Below the pieces are notes generated by a model, which saw nothing but the letters and a program-made list of their open reading frames with translations, ran no database searches and had not been told where the DNA came from. Source: Clostridia bacterium (GTDB lineage: Bacteria > Bacillota > Clostridia > DUPQ01). From it: DNA of 50,003 bases. Shown one piece after another: positions 27,675-38,646 of the stretch. Within the stretch, counting starts at the first letter, position 1; every line of letters begins with the position of its first letter. The stretch lies in NCBI GenBank assembly GCA_016929655.1, contig JAFGIJ010000030.1, positions 1-50,003 on the forward strand, written 5' to 3'. Made by a program: the position numbers and the translations under genes.

Positions 27675-30404
27675 GTGAAGAAGATATTCGAGAAAATATT
27701 GGGCAGCTACAGTGACAGGGAACTAAAGAGAATCATTCCTATAGTAGACGAAATAGAATCCCATGAAGAACACATGAAAAGCCTTGATGACAGTAGTCTG
27801 AGGGCTCTTACCGATGTGTATAAAAAAAGAATTGCCGATGGTGAAGACCTGAATGACATACTTCCGGAAGCATTTGCCACAGTAAGGGAAGCTGCAAGGA
27901 GGGTCCTTGGACAAAGGGCATTCCGTACACAGCTGATAGGCGGAATAGTAATACATCAAGGCAGGATAGCAGAAATGAAAACCGGTGAGGGTAAAACACT
28001 TGCTGCAACATTTCCACTGTATCTGAATGGTCTGACTGGTAAAGGAGCACATCTTGTAACTGTAAATGATTACCTGGCTTCCTATCAGGGCGAAATGATG
28101 GGAAAAGTATATGATTTCCTCGGACTGACAACAGGTATCATTGTACATGGTATAACAAATGAACAAAGAAGAGCAGCATACGAGTGCGATATAACATATG
28201 GTACAAACAATGAATATGGATTTGATTACCTGCGTGACAATATGGTCATATACAAAAGGAACATGGTTCAGCGAGGTCATGTTTTTGCAATAGTAGATGA
28301 GGTAGACAGTATTCTGATTGATGAAGCAAGAACACCGTTGATTATATCCGGCCCCGGTGAAAAATCAACCGACCTCTACGAAAAGGCAAATGCCTTTGCC
28401 AGAAGTCTTTCAAAAAAAGTTTTTGCTGAAACAGACGATAAAAAAGAAGAAGAGGACTATGATGTTGACTACATAGTAGATGAAAAGGCAGGCAGTGCAA
28501 CTCTGACCGAAAAAGGTCTTGCAAGGGCGGAACGGCATTTTGGAGTAACCGGTCTTTCTGAACCTGAAAACATGACACTGATGCATCACATAAACCAGGC
28601 ACTCAAAGCCCAAGGAACCATGAAGCGGGAAAAAGAGTATGTAGTCAAGAACAATGAAGTTATAATCATCGATGAATTTACAGGCAGAATGATGTATGGA
28701 AGAAGATATTCAAATGGACTGCATCAGGCAATAGAAGCCAAGGAAGGTGTAAATGTCGAAAGAGAAAGCAAGACTCTTGCAACAATAACCTTCCAGAATT
28801 ACTTCAGGATGTATGCCAAACTTTCAGGTATGACCGGTACGGCTCTGACTGAGGAAGAAGAGTTCAGGGAGATATATGGTCTTGATGTAATAGTTATCCC
28901 AACCAACATGCCGATGATAAGGAGCGATGCGCCTGACGCAGTTTATAAAACAGCAAGGGGGAAATTCAATGCTGTCCTTGAGGAAGTCCGCGAAGCTCAT
29001 CTGAGGCAGCAGCCTGTTCTAATAGGAACGATTTCCATAGAAACATCTGAATTCCTAAGTACAATGTTAAGGCGAAACGGCATAAAGCATGAGGTTCTAA
29101 ATGCCAAATACCATGAACGGGAAGCAGAGATTGTAGCTCAGGCCGGAAGGATCGGAGCCGTTACGATAGCTACAAACATGGCAGGCAGAGGAACTGACAT
29201 CATGCTGGGCGGGAATCCAGAATTCATGGCTCTTCAGAGAATGCGCAAGGAAGGTTATGAAGAACATCTTCTGATTCAGGCAACTGGTTTCAATGAAACC
29301 AATGACACTGAGATTTTATCTGCCAGGGAAAAATTCAGGGGTTATGAAAAAGAACTTAAAGGCAGCATTGAACAGGATAAGAAAACAGTCATAGAATCCG
29401 GAGGACTCTATATTGTTGGTACGGAAAGGCACGAATCCAGGCGTATTGACAATCAGCTCCGAGGTAGAAGCGGAAGACAGGGAGACCCCGGTAAATCCAA
29501 GTTCTTCATATCTTTGGAAGATGACCTGATGAGACTTTTCGGCCAGGACAGGCTGACCGGTGTTGTCAATGCATTGGGATTGCCCGAGGATGTTCCAATA
29601 GAGCACAGGATGCTTTCCAATGCAATTGAGAGTGCTCAGAAAAAAGTTGAAGGCAGAAACTTCAATATAAGAAAACATGTACTTCAGTATGATGATGTAA
29701 TGAACAAACAAAGGGAAGTAATATATGAGCAACGCCAGAAAGTTCTCGATGGTGAAAATCTGAAGAACATTTATATCGGCATGATCAGGGGAATCATTGA
29801 TTCTACGGTTTCCTCATATTGTATAGAGGAAGTTAATTCAGCAAAATGGGATTGGTTCAGTCTCATTTCATTCTTCAATAATACATTTCCCTCAGAGCAA
29901 CCCTTTGTTTTTACTGATTCAGAAAAAGAAGGTCTTACCCCGGAAAGTTTCATTGATATAATCAATGATAATGTCATGGAAAAGTATGAAAACAAGGAAA
30001 AGGAACTTGGCGAAAAGACCATGCGTGAAGCAGAGAGGGTTGTGCTGCTGCGTGTAGTTGACGATAAATGGATGGACCATATTGATGCAATGGATCAGCT
30101 GAGACAGGGAATCGGACTAAGGGCTTACGGACAAAGGGATCCCGTAGTGGAATACAAGTTTGAAGGGTTTGAGATGTTTGAAGAGATGAATGCAAACATC
30201 CGGACTTCTGCTGTAAAGATGATGATGGGAATCAAGGTGGGAAGGCAGGAGGAAATAAAACCTGTACAAAGGCAGATGAATCTCAATGCATCCCATAATT
30301 CAGCCAATGCACTAAGACAGAAAAAGCAAGTCCCGAAAGTGGGAAGGAACGAACCTTGCCCATGCGGAAGCGGGAAAAAATATAAACATTGCCACGGAGC
30401 ATAA
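27675..30404 (+). CDS. secA: preprotein translocase ATPase SecA
   Basis: [35 protein letters not shown]-terminal [17 protein letters not shown] 27675. Confidence 0.97.
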   Translation: MKKIFEKILGSYSDRELKRIIPIVDEIESHEEHMKSLDDSSLRALTDVYKKRIADGEDLNDILPEAFATVREAARRVLGQRAFRTQLIGGIVIHQGRIAEMKTGEGKTLAATFPLYLNGLTGKGAHLVTVNDYLASYQGEMMGKVYDFLGLTTGIIVHGITNEQRRAAYECDITYGTNNEYGFDYLRDNMVIYKRNMVQRGHVFAIVDEVDSILIDEARTPLIISGPGEKSTDLYEKANAFARSLSKKVFAETDDKKEEEDYDVDYIVDEKAGSATLTEKGLARAERHFGVTGLSEPENMTLMHHINQALKAQGTMKREKEYVVKNNEVIIIDEFTGRMMYGRRYSNGLHQAIEAKEGVNVERESKTLATITFQNYFRMYAKLSGMTGTALTEEEEFREIYGLDVIVIPTNMPMIRSDAPDAVYKTARGKFNAVLEEVREAHLRQQPVLIGTISIETSEFLSTMLRRNGIKHEVLNAKYHEREAEIVAQAGRIGAVTIATNMAGRGTDIMLGGNPEFMALQRMRKEGYEEHLLIQATGFNETNDTEILSAREKFRGYEKELKGSIEQDKKTVIESGGLYIVGTERHESRRIDNQLRGRSGRQGDPGKSKFFISLEDDLMRLFGQDRLTGVVNALGLPEDVPIEHRMLSNAIESAQKKVEGRNFNIRKHVLQYDDVMNKQREVIYEQRQKVLDGENLKNIYIGMIRGIIDSTVSSYCIEEVNSAKWDWFSLISFFNNTFPSEQPFVFTDSEKEGLTPESFIDIINDNVMEKYENKEKELGEKTMREAERVVLLRVVDDKWMDHIDAMDQLRQGIGLRAYGQRDPVVEYKFEGFEMFEEMNANIRTSAVKMMMGIKVGRQEEIKPVQRQMNLNASHNSANALRQKKQVPKVGRNEPCPCGSGKKYKHCHGA

Positions 30405-30407
30405 AAG

Positions 30408-31715
30408 ATGAAATACGAAGAAGCAATTGAATTCATAGAAGCGGCATCTCTTTTTGGGAGCAAACTTGGTCTTGAGAATATAAGGTATCTGCTGGATTTG
30501 CTGGGTAATCCCCAGGATGATATAAAATTTGTACACGTAGCAGGAACCAACGGTAAAGGCAGTGTTTGTTCTTATATCACACGGGTTCTTATGGAAGCAG
30601 GGTATAGAACGGGTTTGTTTACATCACCATACCTTGAAAAATTCACTGAACGTATTCAGGTAGACCTGATTAATATACCTGACGACAAGCTGATTGAATA
30701 TGTTGTGCTGCTGAAGGAAAAGATCGGCATAATGATAGAGGCAGGTCAGAATCACCCGACATTCTTTGAACTTAATACAGCAATATCAATGCTGTATTTC
30801 CGGGATATGAAATGTGACATTGCAGTGCTTGAAACGGGTTTGGGGGGCAGGTTGGATTCTACAAATATAATCAAGGATCCAATAGTATCTGTTATAACTG
30901 CCATCGGACTTGACCATACTGCAATTCTAGGTGATACAATTCCCCAGATTGCATACGAGAAAGCCGGTATTATAAAACCTTCAAGACCTGTTGTTGTTTA
31001 TGGTGATAATCCTGATGAAGCAATTGAAGTCTTCAGGAATTTTGCAGGGAAAATTAATTCCAGTGTAATAATTGCAGATATGGACGGAATTTCTAATATA
31101 ATCAATACTGAAACGGGTTATTCCTTCGATTATAAAAACATCCATGACATTAAGATTTCTTTACTTGGCAGACATCAGATCAAGAATGCTGTCACCTCAT
31201 TGGAAGCTCTTAATGTAATTGGAGAAAATGGATTCAATATAAGTGAGGATGACATCAAGAGGGGTCTTGAAAAAACCAAATGGCCAGGCAGGGTGGAAAT
31301 CCTGCAAATCAAACCTACGATACTTTGCGATGCAACCCATAATCCCCATGGTGCAGCAGTGCTAAGGAAAACCCTGGAGGAAAGATTCGATACCAGGGAA
31401 ATAGTCTATGTAATGGGCGTAATGAAAGATAAGGATTATAATTCCATGGCAGCCTTGGTTTTACATGATGCAAAGGCTGTTATAACAGTACGACCCAATT
31501 GGCACAGGGCACTTGATGCAGCTGAATTGCTTGAAACGGTCAGAATATACTGTAAAAACAGTTATGCGGGTGATACAATTGAGGAGGGTTTGAAAAAAGC
31601 CCTGGAAATTGCAGGAAGCGATGGGGTAATCTGTACTTTCGGGTCGTTGTATTATATTGCTGATGTAAAGAAGTTTGTGAGGGAACGGCTTAGTGGAACT
31701 CAAGGAATTGATTAA
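30408..31715 (+). CDS. folC: folylpolyglutamate synthase / dihydrofolate synthase
   Basis: HVAGTNGKGSVCSYI, LETGLGGRLDSTN. Confidence 0.95.
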   Translation: MKYEEAIEFIEAASLFGSKLGLENIRYLLDLLGNPQDDIKFVHVAGTNGKGSVCSYITRVLMEAGYRTGLFTSPYLEKFTERIQVDLINIPDDKLIEYVVLLKEKIGIMIEAGQNHPTFFELNTAISMLYFRDMKCDIAVLETGLGGRLDSTNIIKDPIVSVITAIGLDHTAILGDTIPQIAYEKAGIIKPSRPVVVYGDNPDEAIEVFRNFAGKINSSVIIADMDGISNIINTETGYSFDYKNIHDIKISLLGRHQIKNAVTSLEALNVIGENGFNISEDDIKRGLEKTKWPGRVEILQIKPTILCDATHNPHGAAVLRKTLEERFDTREIVYVMGVMKDKDYNSMAALVLHDAKAVITVRPNWHRALDAAELLETVRIYCKNSYAGDTIEEGLKKALEIAGSDGVICTFGSLYYIADVKKFVRERLSGTQGID

Positions 31716-32832
31716 AGACATTAAAAAAATTGATCTGGGAATTGTAAAAAGTTCAGATGTCAAAATGTTTCAAAGCGAAAAAGAAGCTATTGAATACTAT
31801 AATGATGCGGTGGACAATGTTTTGTCCGGAAACACGGATATTGCGATTATAAAATTGAGGAAGGTATTGAACCTTTCTCCGGATTTTGACGAGGCAAACA
31901 TACTGCTTGACAAAGTCAGACAATATGAAGCGTCAAAAAGCATAGGCGACAAAGTGTACGAAAACATCAGGGGAAATGATTCGAGAAATATAGGAAGAAA
32001 AAAAAGTCTTCCCCAGAAACTGCACATCAATCCCAGGATATTATTGAAAATAATCATAGTGTTCTTTGTTATAGCAATAACAACATTTGTATGTATACTT
32101 TTAATTAAATTGCTTGGAAAACCCATTGAAAAAGAACCTGGAGTTACAGAAGTAACTTATTCACAACAGGAGGTCAATGAACTGAATCAACAGATTCAGG
32201 ACCTAAGGGATAATCTTGCGCTGAGCGAACAGGAAACTCAGGATGCGCTGAGTGGTTCCCAGGACAGCCAGGAAACCTTAACCCAGCTGCAGAATGAGAT
32301 AAACAAGAACGAAGCATTGCTGGAATTGTATAGGGCGGCATATCTGTTTGAGATTGAACAGTTCATAACCAGTGCTGATATTGCCGGTACCCTTGATGCA
32401 GAAATATACAAGGGAGCAGAAAAAGAATTATACAACGAGGTTTATTCCAAAGCTACTGCCATGGCTGCAGACAGTCTGTTTTCAATTGGTCTTGATTTAT
32501 ACAATCAAAGCGATTTTGAAGGTGCAGTTGCAAATTTATCAAAGGTTGAAGGTTACAATCCCATCTATGAAGATATTGGCAGATGTTACTATTTGATGGG
32601 AAGGTCATATTTTGAACTGGGCAATTCAACAAAAGCAATTGAAATGTATGAAAAGGCAGATAAAGTTACCACATATACCAATAAAACAGGTTTACTCTAT
32701 TACACTGGCAAGGCTTACCAGCAGCTTGGCAATTATGAGAAAGCCAAGGAAAATTATAATACATTGATAAATGAATATCCAAAATCCGATCTGGTTGGAT
32801 ATGCAAAAGACAGACTTGCAGAAATGGAATAA
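31693..32832 (+). CDS. membrane-anchored TPR/coiled-coil protein
   Basis: Central TM segment, coiled coil, C-terminal TPR repeats; GTG start overlaps folC. Confidence 0.8.
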   Translation: MELKELIKDIKKIDLGIVKSSDVKMFQSEKEAIEYYNDAVDNVLSGNTDIAIIKLRKVLNLSPDFDEANILLDKVRQYEASKSIGDKVYENIRGNDSRNIGRKKSLPQKLHINPRILLKIIIVFFVIAITTFVCILLIKLLGKPIEKEPGVTEVTYSQQEVNELNQQIQDLRDNLALSEQETQDALSGSQDSQETLTQLQNEINKNEALLELYRAAYLFEIEQFITSADIAGTLDAEIYKGAEKELYNEVYSKATAMAADSLFSIGLDLYNQSDFEGAVANLSKVEGYNPIYEDIGRCYYLMGRSYFELGNSTKAIEMYEKADKVTTYTNKTGLLYYTGKAYQQLGNYEKAKENYNTLINEYPKSDLVGYAKDRLAEME

Positions 32833-32890
32833 AAGTTTAAAACATTTTGAGAAAATATGCTAAATATATAACTATCCATGGTAAGATAAA

Positions 32891-32907
32891 TATACATTGA
32901 ATGTATA
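32891..32907. promoter_or_regulatory. Palindrome TATACAT-TGA-ATGTATA upstream of gdhA
   Basis: 7-bp arms and 3-bp spacer 35 bp upstream of the TTG start. Confidence 0.35.
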
Positions 32908-32941
32908 AAATATATTCGATACTTGTGGGGAGGAAATTACA

Positions 32942-34195
32942 TTGAAGAGCTATAATCCATATGATAACTTTTTGGAAACGGTTGAAGCCGCTGCCGCAAT
33001 TCTTGAAATGCCTAAAAACGACTATGAAGCAATAAAATATCCCGAAAGAGAATTGAAGGTGGCCATTCCCGTTGAAATGGATGATGGAAGAGTAAAGGTG
33101 TTTGAAGGTTACAGAGTCCAGCACTCCAGTTCGAGAGGCCCATGCAAAGGGGGCATTAGATACCATCCTGATGTAGATATTGATGAAGTCAAAGCCCTGG
33201 CTGCATGGATGACATTCAAGTGTGCAGTAGTAAATATACCTTACGGCGGAGGTAAAGGTGCCGTAGGTGTTGATCCTGCTCTACTATCAAAGAATGAGCT
33301 TAAAAGACTTACAAGAAGATATACAGCAATGATTCTGCCGCTGATTGGTCCTGAAAAAGACATACCGGCTCCTGACATCAATACCAATGCAGAGATAATG
33401 GGATGGATAATGGATACCTACAGCATGTTCAAGGGTTATACGGTTCCGGGCGTTGTAACCGGGAAGCCTGTGGGAATAGGTGGTTCGGTAGGAAGAAGTG
33501 CTGCAACAGGCCGTGGTGTAATGCTGATAACCAAGGAAATCCTGCACAGAATGGGTACACCGGTCTATGATACAACAGTAGCTGTACAAGGCGCAGGAAA
33601 TGTAGGAGGAGTGGCAGCGAGGTTGCTGCATAATGAAGGCATGAAGGTTATAGCCCTCAGCGATGTTTCTGGTGGTGTATTTAATAAAAGAGGCCTGGAC
33701 ATACCGAAAATCATGGACTTCATTGATGCCGGAGGTTTTCTCAAGGATTATGAGAACGGTGAATTTGAATATATAAGTAATGAAGAATTACTGACTTGTG
33801 AGGCACATGTTCTGGTACCTGCAGCTATGGAAAACCAAATAACAGCTGAAATAGCGAAGAAACTCAAGGCAAAGGTAATTGTAGAGGGTGCCAATGGACC
33901 AACAACTGTTGAAGCTGATAAAATACTGAATGATATGGGTGTCATTGTTGTTCCTGACATACTTGCAAATGCCGGTGGTGTTGTTGTTTCATATTTTGAA
34001 TGGGTTCAGAACATTCAGTCACTTACATGGGATTTTGATGAAGTCAACAGAACCCTGGAAAAAATTATAATCAGGGCATTCAATGAGGTTTGGGACAAAA
34101 TGCATGAGAAAAAGAGCACAATGAGAATGGGTGCATACATGGTAGCCCTGGAAAGACTGGCAGACGCAAAGAAAATCAGAGGAATTTTCCCGTAA
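32942..34195 (+). CDS. gdhA: glutamate dehydrogenase (Glu/Leu/Phe/Val dehydrogenase family)
   Basis: GPCKGGIRYHPDV, PYGGGKGAV, QGAGNVGG, NAGGVVVSYFEW; TTG start with GGGGAGG. Confidence 0.95.
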   Translation: MKSYNPYDNFLETVEAAAAILEMPKNDYEAIKYPERELKVAIPVEMDDGRVKVFEGYRVQHSSSRGPCKGGIRYHPDVDIDEVKALAAWMTFKCAVVNIPYGGGKGAVGVDPALLSKNELKRLTRRYTAMILPLIGPEKDIPAPDINTNAEIMGWIMDTYSMFKGYTVPGVVTGKPVGIGGSVGRSAATGRGVMLITKEILHRMGTPVYDTTVAVQGAGNVGGVAARLLHNEGMKVIALSDVSGGVFNKRGLDIPKIMDFIDAGGFLKDYENGEFEYISNEELLTCEAHVLVPAAMENQITAEIAKKLKAKVIVEGANGPTTVEADKILNDMGVIVVPDILANAGGVVVSYFEWVQNIQSLTWDFDEVNRTLEKIIIRAFNEVWDKMHEKKSTMRMGAYMVALERLADAKKIRGIFP

Positions 34196-34210
34196 ACCGA
34201 AAAACATTCG

Positions 34211-34240
34211 AACCGCCTTCGTCGAAGGCGGTTTTTTTTC
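34211..34240 (+). terminator. Rho-independent terminator of gdhA
   Basis: AACCGCCTTCG...CGAAGGCGGTT followed by 7 T. Confidence 0.9.
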
Positions 34241-34242
34241 GC

Positions 34243-34394
34243 CTAATATTTACGTCTGGGTAAAATATTTACGTCTGAGGAAAATATTTACGTCTGGGTA
34301 AAATATTTACGTCTGAGGAAAATATTTACGTCTGGGTAAAATATTTACGTCTGGGGAAAATATTTACGTCTGGGTAAAATATTTACGTCTGGGG
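34243..34394. repeat. Tandem array of eight 19-bp units (AAAATATTTACGTCTGRGK), alternating as 38-bp dimers
   Basis: Units end alternately in CTGGGT and CTGAGG/CTGGGG; boundaries counted by hand. Confidence 0.95.
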
Positions 34395-34439
34395 AAAATA
34401 TTTGGTATTATATATTGAGAAATGTGGGGGTGTTATATC

Positions 34440-37391
34440 ATGGCTAAAAATGATGTTTTTGCAGGAATTGCTGCAAATGGGATGTCCGGGAGAAAGGATT
34501 GTCTGGAAGAGACTTTGCCTCTTGCTGTTCCGGATATTTATTTTTCGGAAGCCGTTGACGTTTGTCCAGATATAACAGAAATTTCGCACATTGAAAAATT
34601 AAGTGAGTTTAAAAAGGGAATCAATGAATTAAAGGAGCTATATTCTCCATTCTTACAAAGATACTGTGCACAAACCACAGATACAAGAATCAAAAAGTAC
34701 ATAAATGATTTTTCATTCAGGTTTGAACATGAAGAAATAAGCCGGGATATAACCATACCTCATTATACCGGTCCTGCAGGAAGATGGACTGCTTCATATA
34801 CCTCATTTTTCAACGCAGATAAAATAGAGCCAGGGGAAAAAGTATTCCTTGTCTTCAAAGGCGTGGATTATATTGCAAATGTGTATGTCAATGACAGATA
34901 TGTCGGAAGCCATGAAGGTTTCTTTTCACCATTTGAATTTGAAATCACTAATTTCCTTTTATCGGAAAACAAACTTGAAGTTATTGTAAAAAACGATATT
35001 CCAACAATTGGGAATGGCGATATGAAGATAAATGGAGACAAGCTATATGCAGCAACGGGACCGGGCTGGGATGGTCCCGAAGATGGTTGGCACCATTGCC
35101 CTGCCGGGGGAGGCATCTTCGACAAGGTATATCTTGAGACGCGTTCCGAATCATATATAGAAGACATTTTCATCAAGCCCGACATTGATAATGGTACTGC
35201 AGGTATTTTTGTAACATATTACTCAAATCTGGTTGAAAATTCTCAGGTTCACCTTGTTTTCAATGTGAATCCATATAATTTTCAAGGAGCTGTTTACAAA
35301 ACAGAAAAAACTTTTCCAAGCGGATATGGATATAATTATTACAGCATTGATATTCCAATGGATGAATTCAGGTTATGGGAAATGGATACTCCCTGGCTTT
35401 ATCTTGTTTCTGTTACAGACGGGTATGACTCCTATGAACAGACATTCGGGATGAGAAAATTTCACATGAACGATTCTGAAATTCCCAAAGGAGATTTATT
35501 CTTAAACAATGAACCTATATTGCTGCGTGGAGCCAATGAAATGGGGCATTTGCAGTTATGTGTCATGAGAGATGATTTTGAGCAGTTGATTGAAGACATA
35601 CTGATAGCAAAATACTGCAACATGAACTACTATCGCATGACTCAAAGGCCGGTGCAGGAAGAAATATACTTTTACTGTGATATGCTCGGAATGCTTTGTC
35701 AGACCGATTTGCCTCTTTTTGGTTACATGAGAAAAAACAAGTTCCATGAAGGTGTAAAACAGGCAGGTGAGATGGAACGGCATGTCAGAAATCACCCTTC
35801 GGTGATAATGTCAACATATATCAATGAACCATTCGCACCCGAAAAATACGATCTTGCCCATCGTCATTTATCCAGAAGGGAACTTGAGCTTTTCTTTGAT
35901 GCCTGTGATGCTGCTACATATTTTGAAAATCCGGATAGAGTGATTAAGCGGGTTGAAGGGGACTATGACCCCCCTACAGAAAAAGGAATGTCGGATTTCC
36001 ACTGTTACAACATGTGGTACACAAACCATGCACTGCCGATTGGGATGCTATACAAAGGTTTCCTTCCTGCATTGAACCGGGGATGGAAAACAGGATGTGG
36101 AGAATATGGGGCTGAAGGACTGGATAATTATGAAGTAATGCGAAAATACTATCCGGCTGACTGGTTGCCTGAGAATGATGACGACTGGTGGATTTCTGAT
36201 AAGATTGTCAAATCCCAGACAAATACAATGCATGGTGACTGGTATGAGGAGCAGTCCAATATAACTGACTGGATAGATGCCAGCCAGGAGCACCAGGCTT
36301 TTGCGACTAAGCTAATGACACTGGCATTTAGAAGAAGGTCCGACAGAATAGTTTCCACCGCTATTCACCTATTGATTGATGCATGGCCTTCGGGATGGAT
36401 GAAAACTCTGCTAGATGTAGACAGAGTTCCCAAAAAGGCATATTTTGCATTCAAGGAAAGCCTTGAACCATTGAAAGTCAATCTTAGAAGTGACAGATGG
36501 TCCGGTTATACCGGTGATGTTATTCCGGTTGAAGTATGGATCCTGAATGATTTGCGCAAAGGCCTGGAAGGACTTTCCCTAAGAGCATCTCTTAAAATTA
36601 ATGATGCAGTAATTTCAAATCATGAACTGGCTGACGTCAAAATAAAGGCATGCTCTTCCATTGTGGCAGGAGTGATAAGGACAAATCTGCCGGCTGTAAC
36701 AAGAGAAACAAAAGCTCGTATGGATATTTGTATTTTAAAGAATGGTCAGCAGATTTCCAAGGATTCCATGGCAATAACAATTTATCCAAAACCTACGGAA
36801 ATAACCGGTGTTTTCTGTGTTGGCAAAGAGGCGGAATCTGTAGCAGAGAGCTCACCTTATCTGTACAGAGTTCAGGATGACAGTGCAAAAGCAATACTTG
36901 TATCCTCCTCTGAAGGATATAAAGAGCAAGGGAAAAATTTGCCGGGTGGTGCCAGGACAGTGTTCCTGATGAATGAAGAAAAAGATAAATATTATGAAAT
37001 AAATGGGGAAGTCTATGCTTTTCTGCCTATATTCGACCCCGGCGAAGTCGGTGAGAACGGTGAATTGAAAGGCCTTTCTTTTGTGGCACTGTCAGATAAA
37101 ATGAAGCAATCATATGGTAAAAATGACTGCTCCTACTGGTATAATGGTGAGAAGGACTATATTGATCATGTAGCTGAATATTATGTCGATGTTGAGCCTG
37201 ATGGTCTGTATGCCTTTGGTTTTGAAAAACCACCCTGGGGAAAGAGAACTGAAGGATTGAAGAGGAAACTCCCGGTTGTTTGTGTAAAGAATGATTGTGT
37301 TTTTATGTCATTTGAAACCAAGGGAAGAACTGGATTCAATCCTGTTCTTGATAAAATAATCAATCAAATGTTAACGGGAAAACTGATATAA
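34440..37391 (+). CDS. glycoside hydrolase family 2-like protein
   Basis: Sugar-binding beta domain, LLRGANEMGHLQL...NEPF acid/base region, CGEYGAEGLD nucleophile-like region. Confidence 0.8.
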   Translation: MAKNDVFAGIAANGMSGRKDCLEETLPLAVPDIYFSEAVDVCPDITEISHIEKLSEFKKGINELKELYSPFLQRYCAQTTDTRIKKYINDFSFRFEHEEISRDITIPHYTGPAGRWTASYTSFFNADKIEPGEKVFLVFKGVDYIANVYVNDRYVGSHEGFFSPFEFEITNFLLSENKLEVIVKNDIPTIGNGDMKINGDKLYAATGPGWDGPEDGWHHCPAGGGIFDKVYLETRSESYIEDIFIKPDIDNGTAGIFVTYYSNLVENSQVHLVFNVNPYNFQGAVYKTEKTFPSGYGYNYYSIDIPMDEFRLWEMDTPWLYLVSVTDGYDSYEQTFGMRKFHMNDSEIPKGDLFLNNEPILLRGANEMGHLQLCVMRDDFEQLIEDILIAKYCNMNYYRMTQRPVQEEIYFYCDMLGMLCQTDLPLFGYMRKNKFHEGVKQAGEMERHVRNHPSVIMSTYINEPFAPEKYDLAHRHLSRRELELFFDACDAATYFENPDRVIKRVEGDYDPPTEKGMSDFHCYNMWYTNHALPIGMLYKGFLPALNRGWKTGCGEYGAEGLDNYEVMRKYYPADWLPENDDDWWISDKIVKSQTNTMHGDWYEEQSNITDWIDASQEHQAFATKLMTLAFRRRSDRIVSTAIHLLIDAWPSGWMKTLLDVDRVPKKAYFAFKESLEPLKVNLRSDRWSGYTGDVIPVEVWILNDLRKGLEGLSLRASLKINDAVISNHELADVKIKACSSIVAGVIRTNLPAVTRETKARMDICILKNGQQISKDSMAITIYPKPTEITGVFCVGKEAESVAESSPYLYRVQDDSAKAILVSSSEGYKEQGKNLPGGARTVFLMNEEKDKYYEINGEVYAFLPIFDPGEVGENGELKGLSFVALSDKMKQSYGKNDCSYWYNGEKDYIDHVAEYYVDVEPDGLYAFGFEKPPWGKRTEGLKRKLPVVCVKNDCVFMSFETKGRTGFNPVLDKIINQMLTGKLI

Positions 37392-37428
37392 AATAGAATT
37401 ACAAAACTTGAAAAAGACGGAGGATATC

Positions 37429-38601
37429 ATGGATATTAGAAAAAAGGCACTGGAACTGCACGGACAATGGAAAGGCAAGATTGAGGTTATCAGCACAGTT
37501 GCCGTCAATAACAAAGAAGATCTTTCCATCGCCTATACTCCCGGTGTTGCTGAGCCGTGTCTTGAGATAGAGAAGAATCCTGACCTGTCATATGAGTATA
37601 CAAGAAGACACAATCTGGTGGCTGTTGTTACCGATGGAACTGCAGTCCTTGGGCTTGGTGATATAGGTCCTGAGGCAGGAATGCCTGTAATGGAGGGCAA
37701 ATGTGTTCTGTTCAAGACTTTTGGCGGGGTTGATGCATTTCCGTTGTGTATAAGGAGCAAGGAAGTTGATGATATAGTAAAAACTGTCACCTTGCTTGCA
37801 GGTTCATTTGGTGGAATCAACCTTGAAGATATTTCAGCTCCCAGATGTTTTGAAATAGAAAGAAGACTCAAGGAAGCGTGTGATATTCCCATATTCCATG
37901 ATGACCAGCATGGAACAGCAGTTGTAACACTTGCAGCCATGATAAATTCCCTTAAAATTGCCAAAAAAGAAATTTATGATATTTCAGTTGTGGTAAATGG
38001 TTCAGGCGCAGCAGGAATTGCGGTTACAAAACTTCTGATGAGCATGGGCCTGAAAAAAGTCATTCTTTGCGACAGACAAGGAGCAATATATAAAGGCAGG
38101 GAAAATCTAAATGATGAAAAAAAGCTAATGGCTGAAATATCAAATCTGGAAAAGAAAAAGGGAGATCTGGGCGAGGTAATAAAAGGGGCTGATGTTTTTA
38201 TTGGAGTGTCTGCACCCGGAATGCTGACAGGAGAAATGATAAGGACAATGGCAAAAGATCCCTTGATATTTGCAATGGCAAATCCGGTACCGGAAATAAT
38301 GCCTGATGAAGCCATTGCGGCAGGTGCGCTGGTTGTAGGAACAGGGCGGTCTGACTTTAAAAACCAGATAAATAATGTTCTTGCATTTCCCGGCATATTC
38401 AGGGGAGCACTGGATGTAAGGGCTTCTGATATAAATGACGAGATGAAAATTGCCGCTGCATACGCCATTGCGAATCTAATAGATGAAAAAGAGTTGTGTC
38501 CCGAATATGTCATACCTGAACCCTTCGATCCAAGGGTTGGACCCGCAGTTGCCAAAGCAGTTGCCCAGGCAGCCAAAGATACCGGAGTTGCAAGATTATA
38601 G
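37429..38601 (+). CDS. NAD(P)-dependent malic enzyme
   Basis: SIAYTPGVAEPC, GDIGPEAGMPVMEGK, FHDDQHGTAVV. Confidence 0.95.
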   Translation: MDIRKKALELHGQWKGKIEVISTVAVNNKEDLSIAYTPGVAEPCLEIEKNPDLSYEYTRRHNLVAVVTDGTAVLGLGDIGPEAGMPVMEGKCVLFKTFGGVDAFPLCIRSKEVDDIVKTVTLLAGSFGGINLEDISAPRCFEIERRLKEACDIPIFHDDQHGTAVVTLAAMINSLKIAKKEIYDISVVVNGSGAAGIAVTKLLMSMGLKKVILCDRQGAIYKGRENLNDEKKLMAEISNLEKKKGDLGEVIKGADVFIGVSAPGMLTGEMIRTMAKDPLIFAMANPVPEIMPDEAIAAGALVVGTGRSDFKNQINNVLAFPGIFRGALDVRASDINDEMKIAAAYAIANLIDEKELCPEYVIPEPFDPRVGPAVAKAVAQAAKDTGVARL

Positions 38602-38646
38602 TCTTTTTGGGTATAACTCAATGAGAACATAAAAAGGATGTGGAAC

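Noticed and set aside
34243-34394. Possible CRISPR array
   Set aside because: The 19-bp units are contiguous with no unique spacers and there are no cas genes nearby; it is a tandem repeat.
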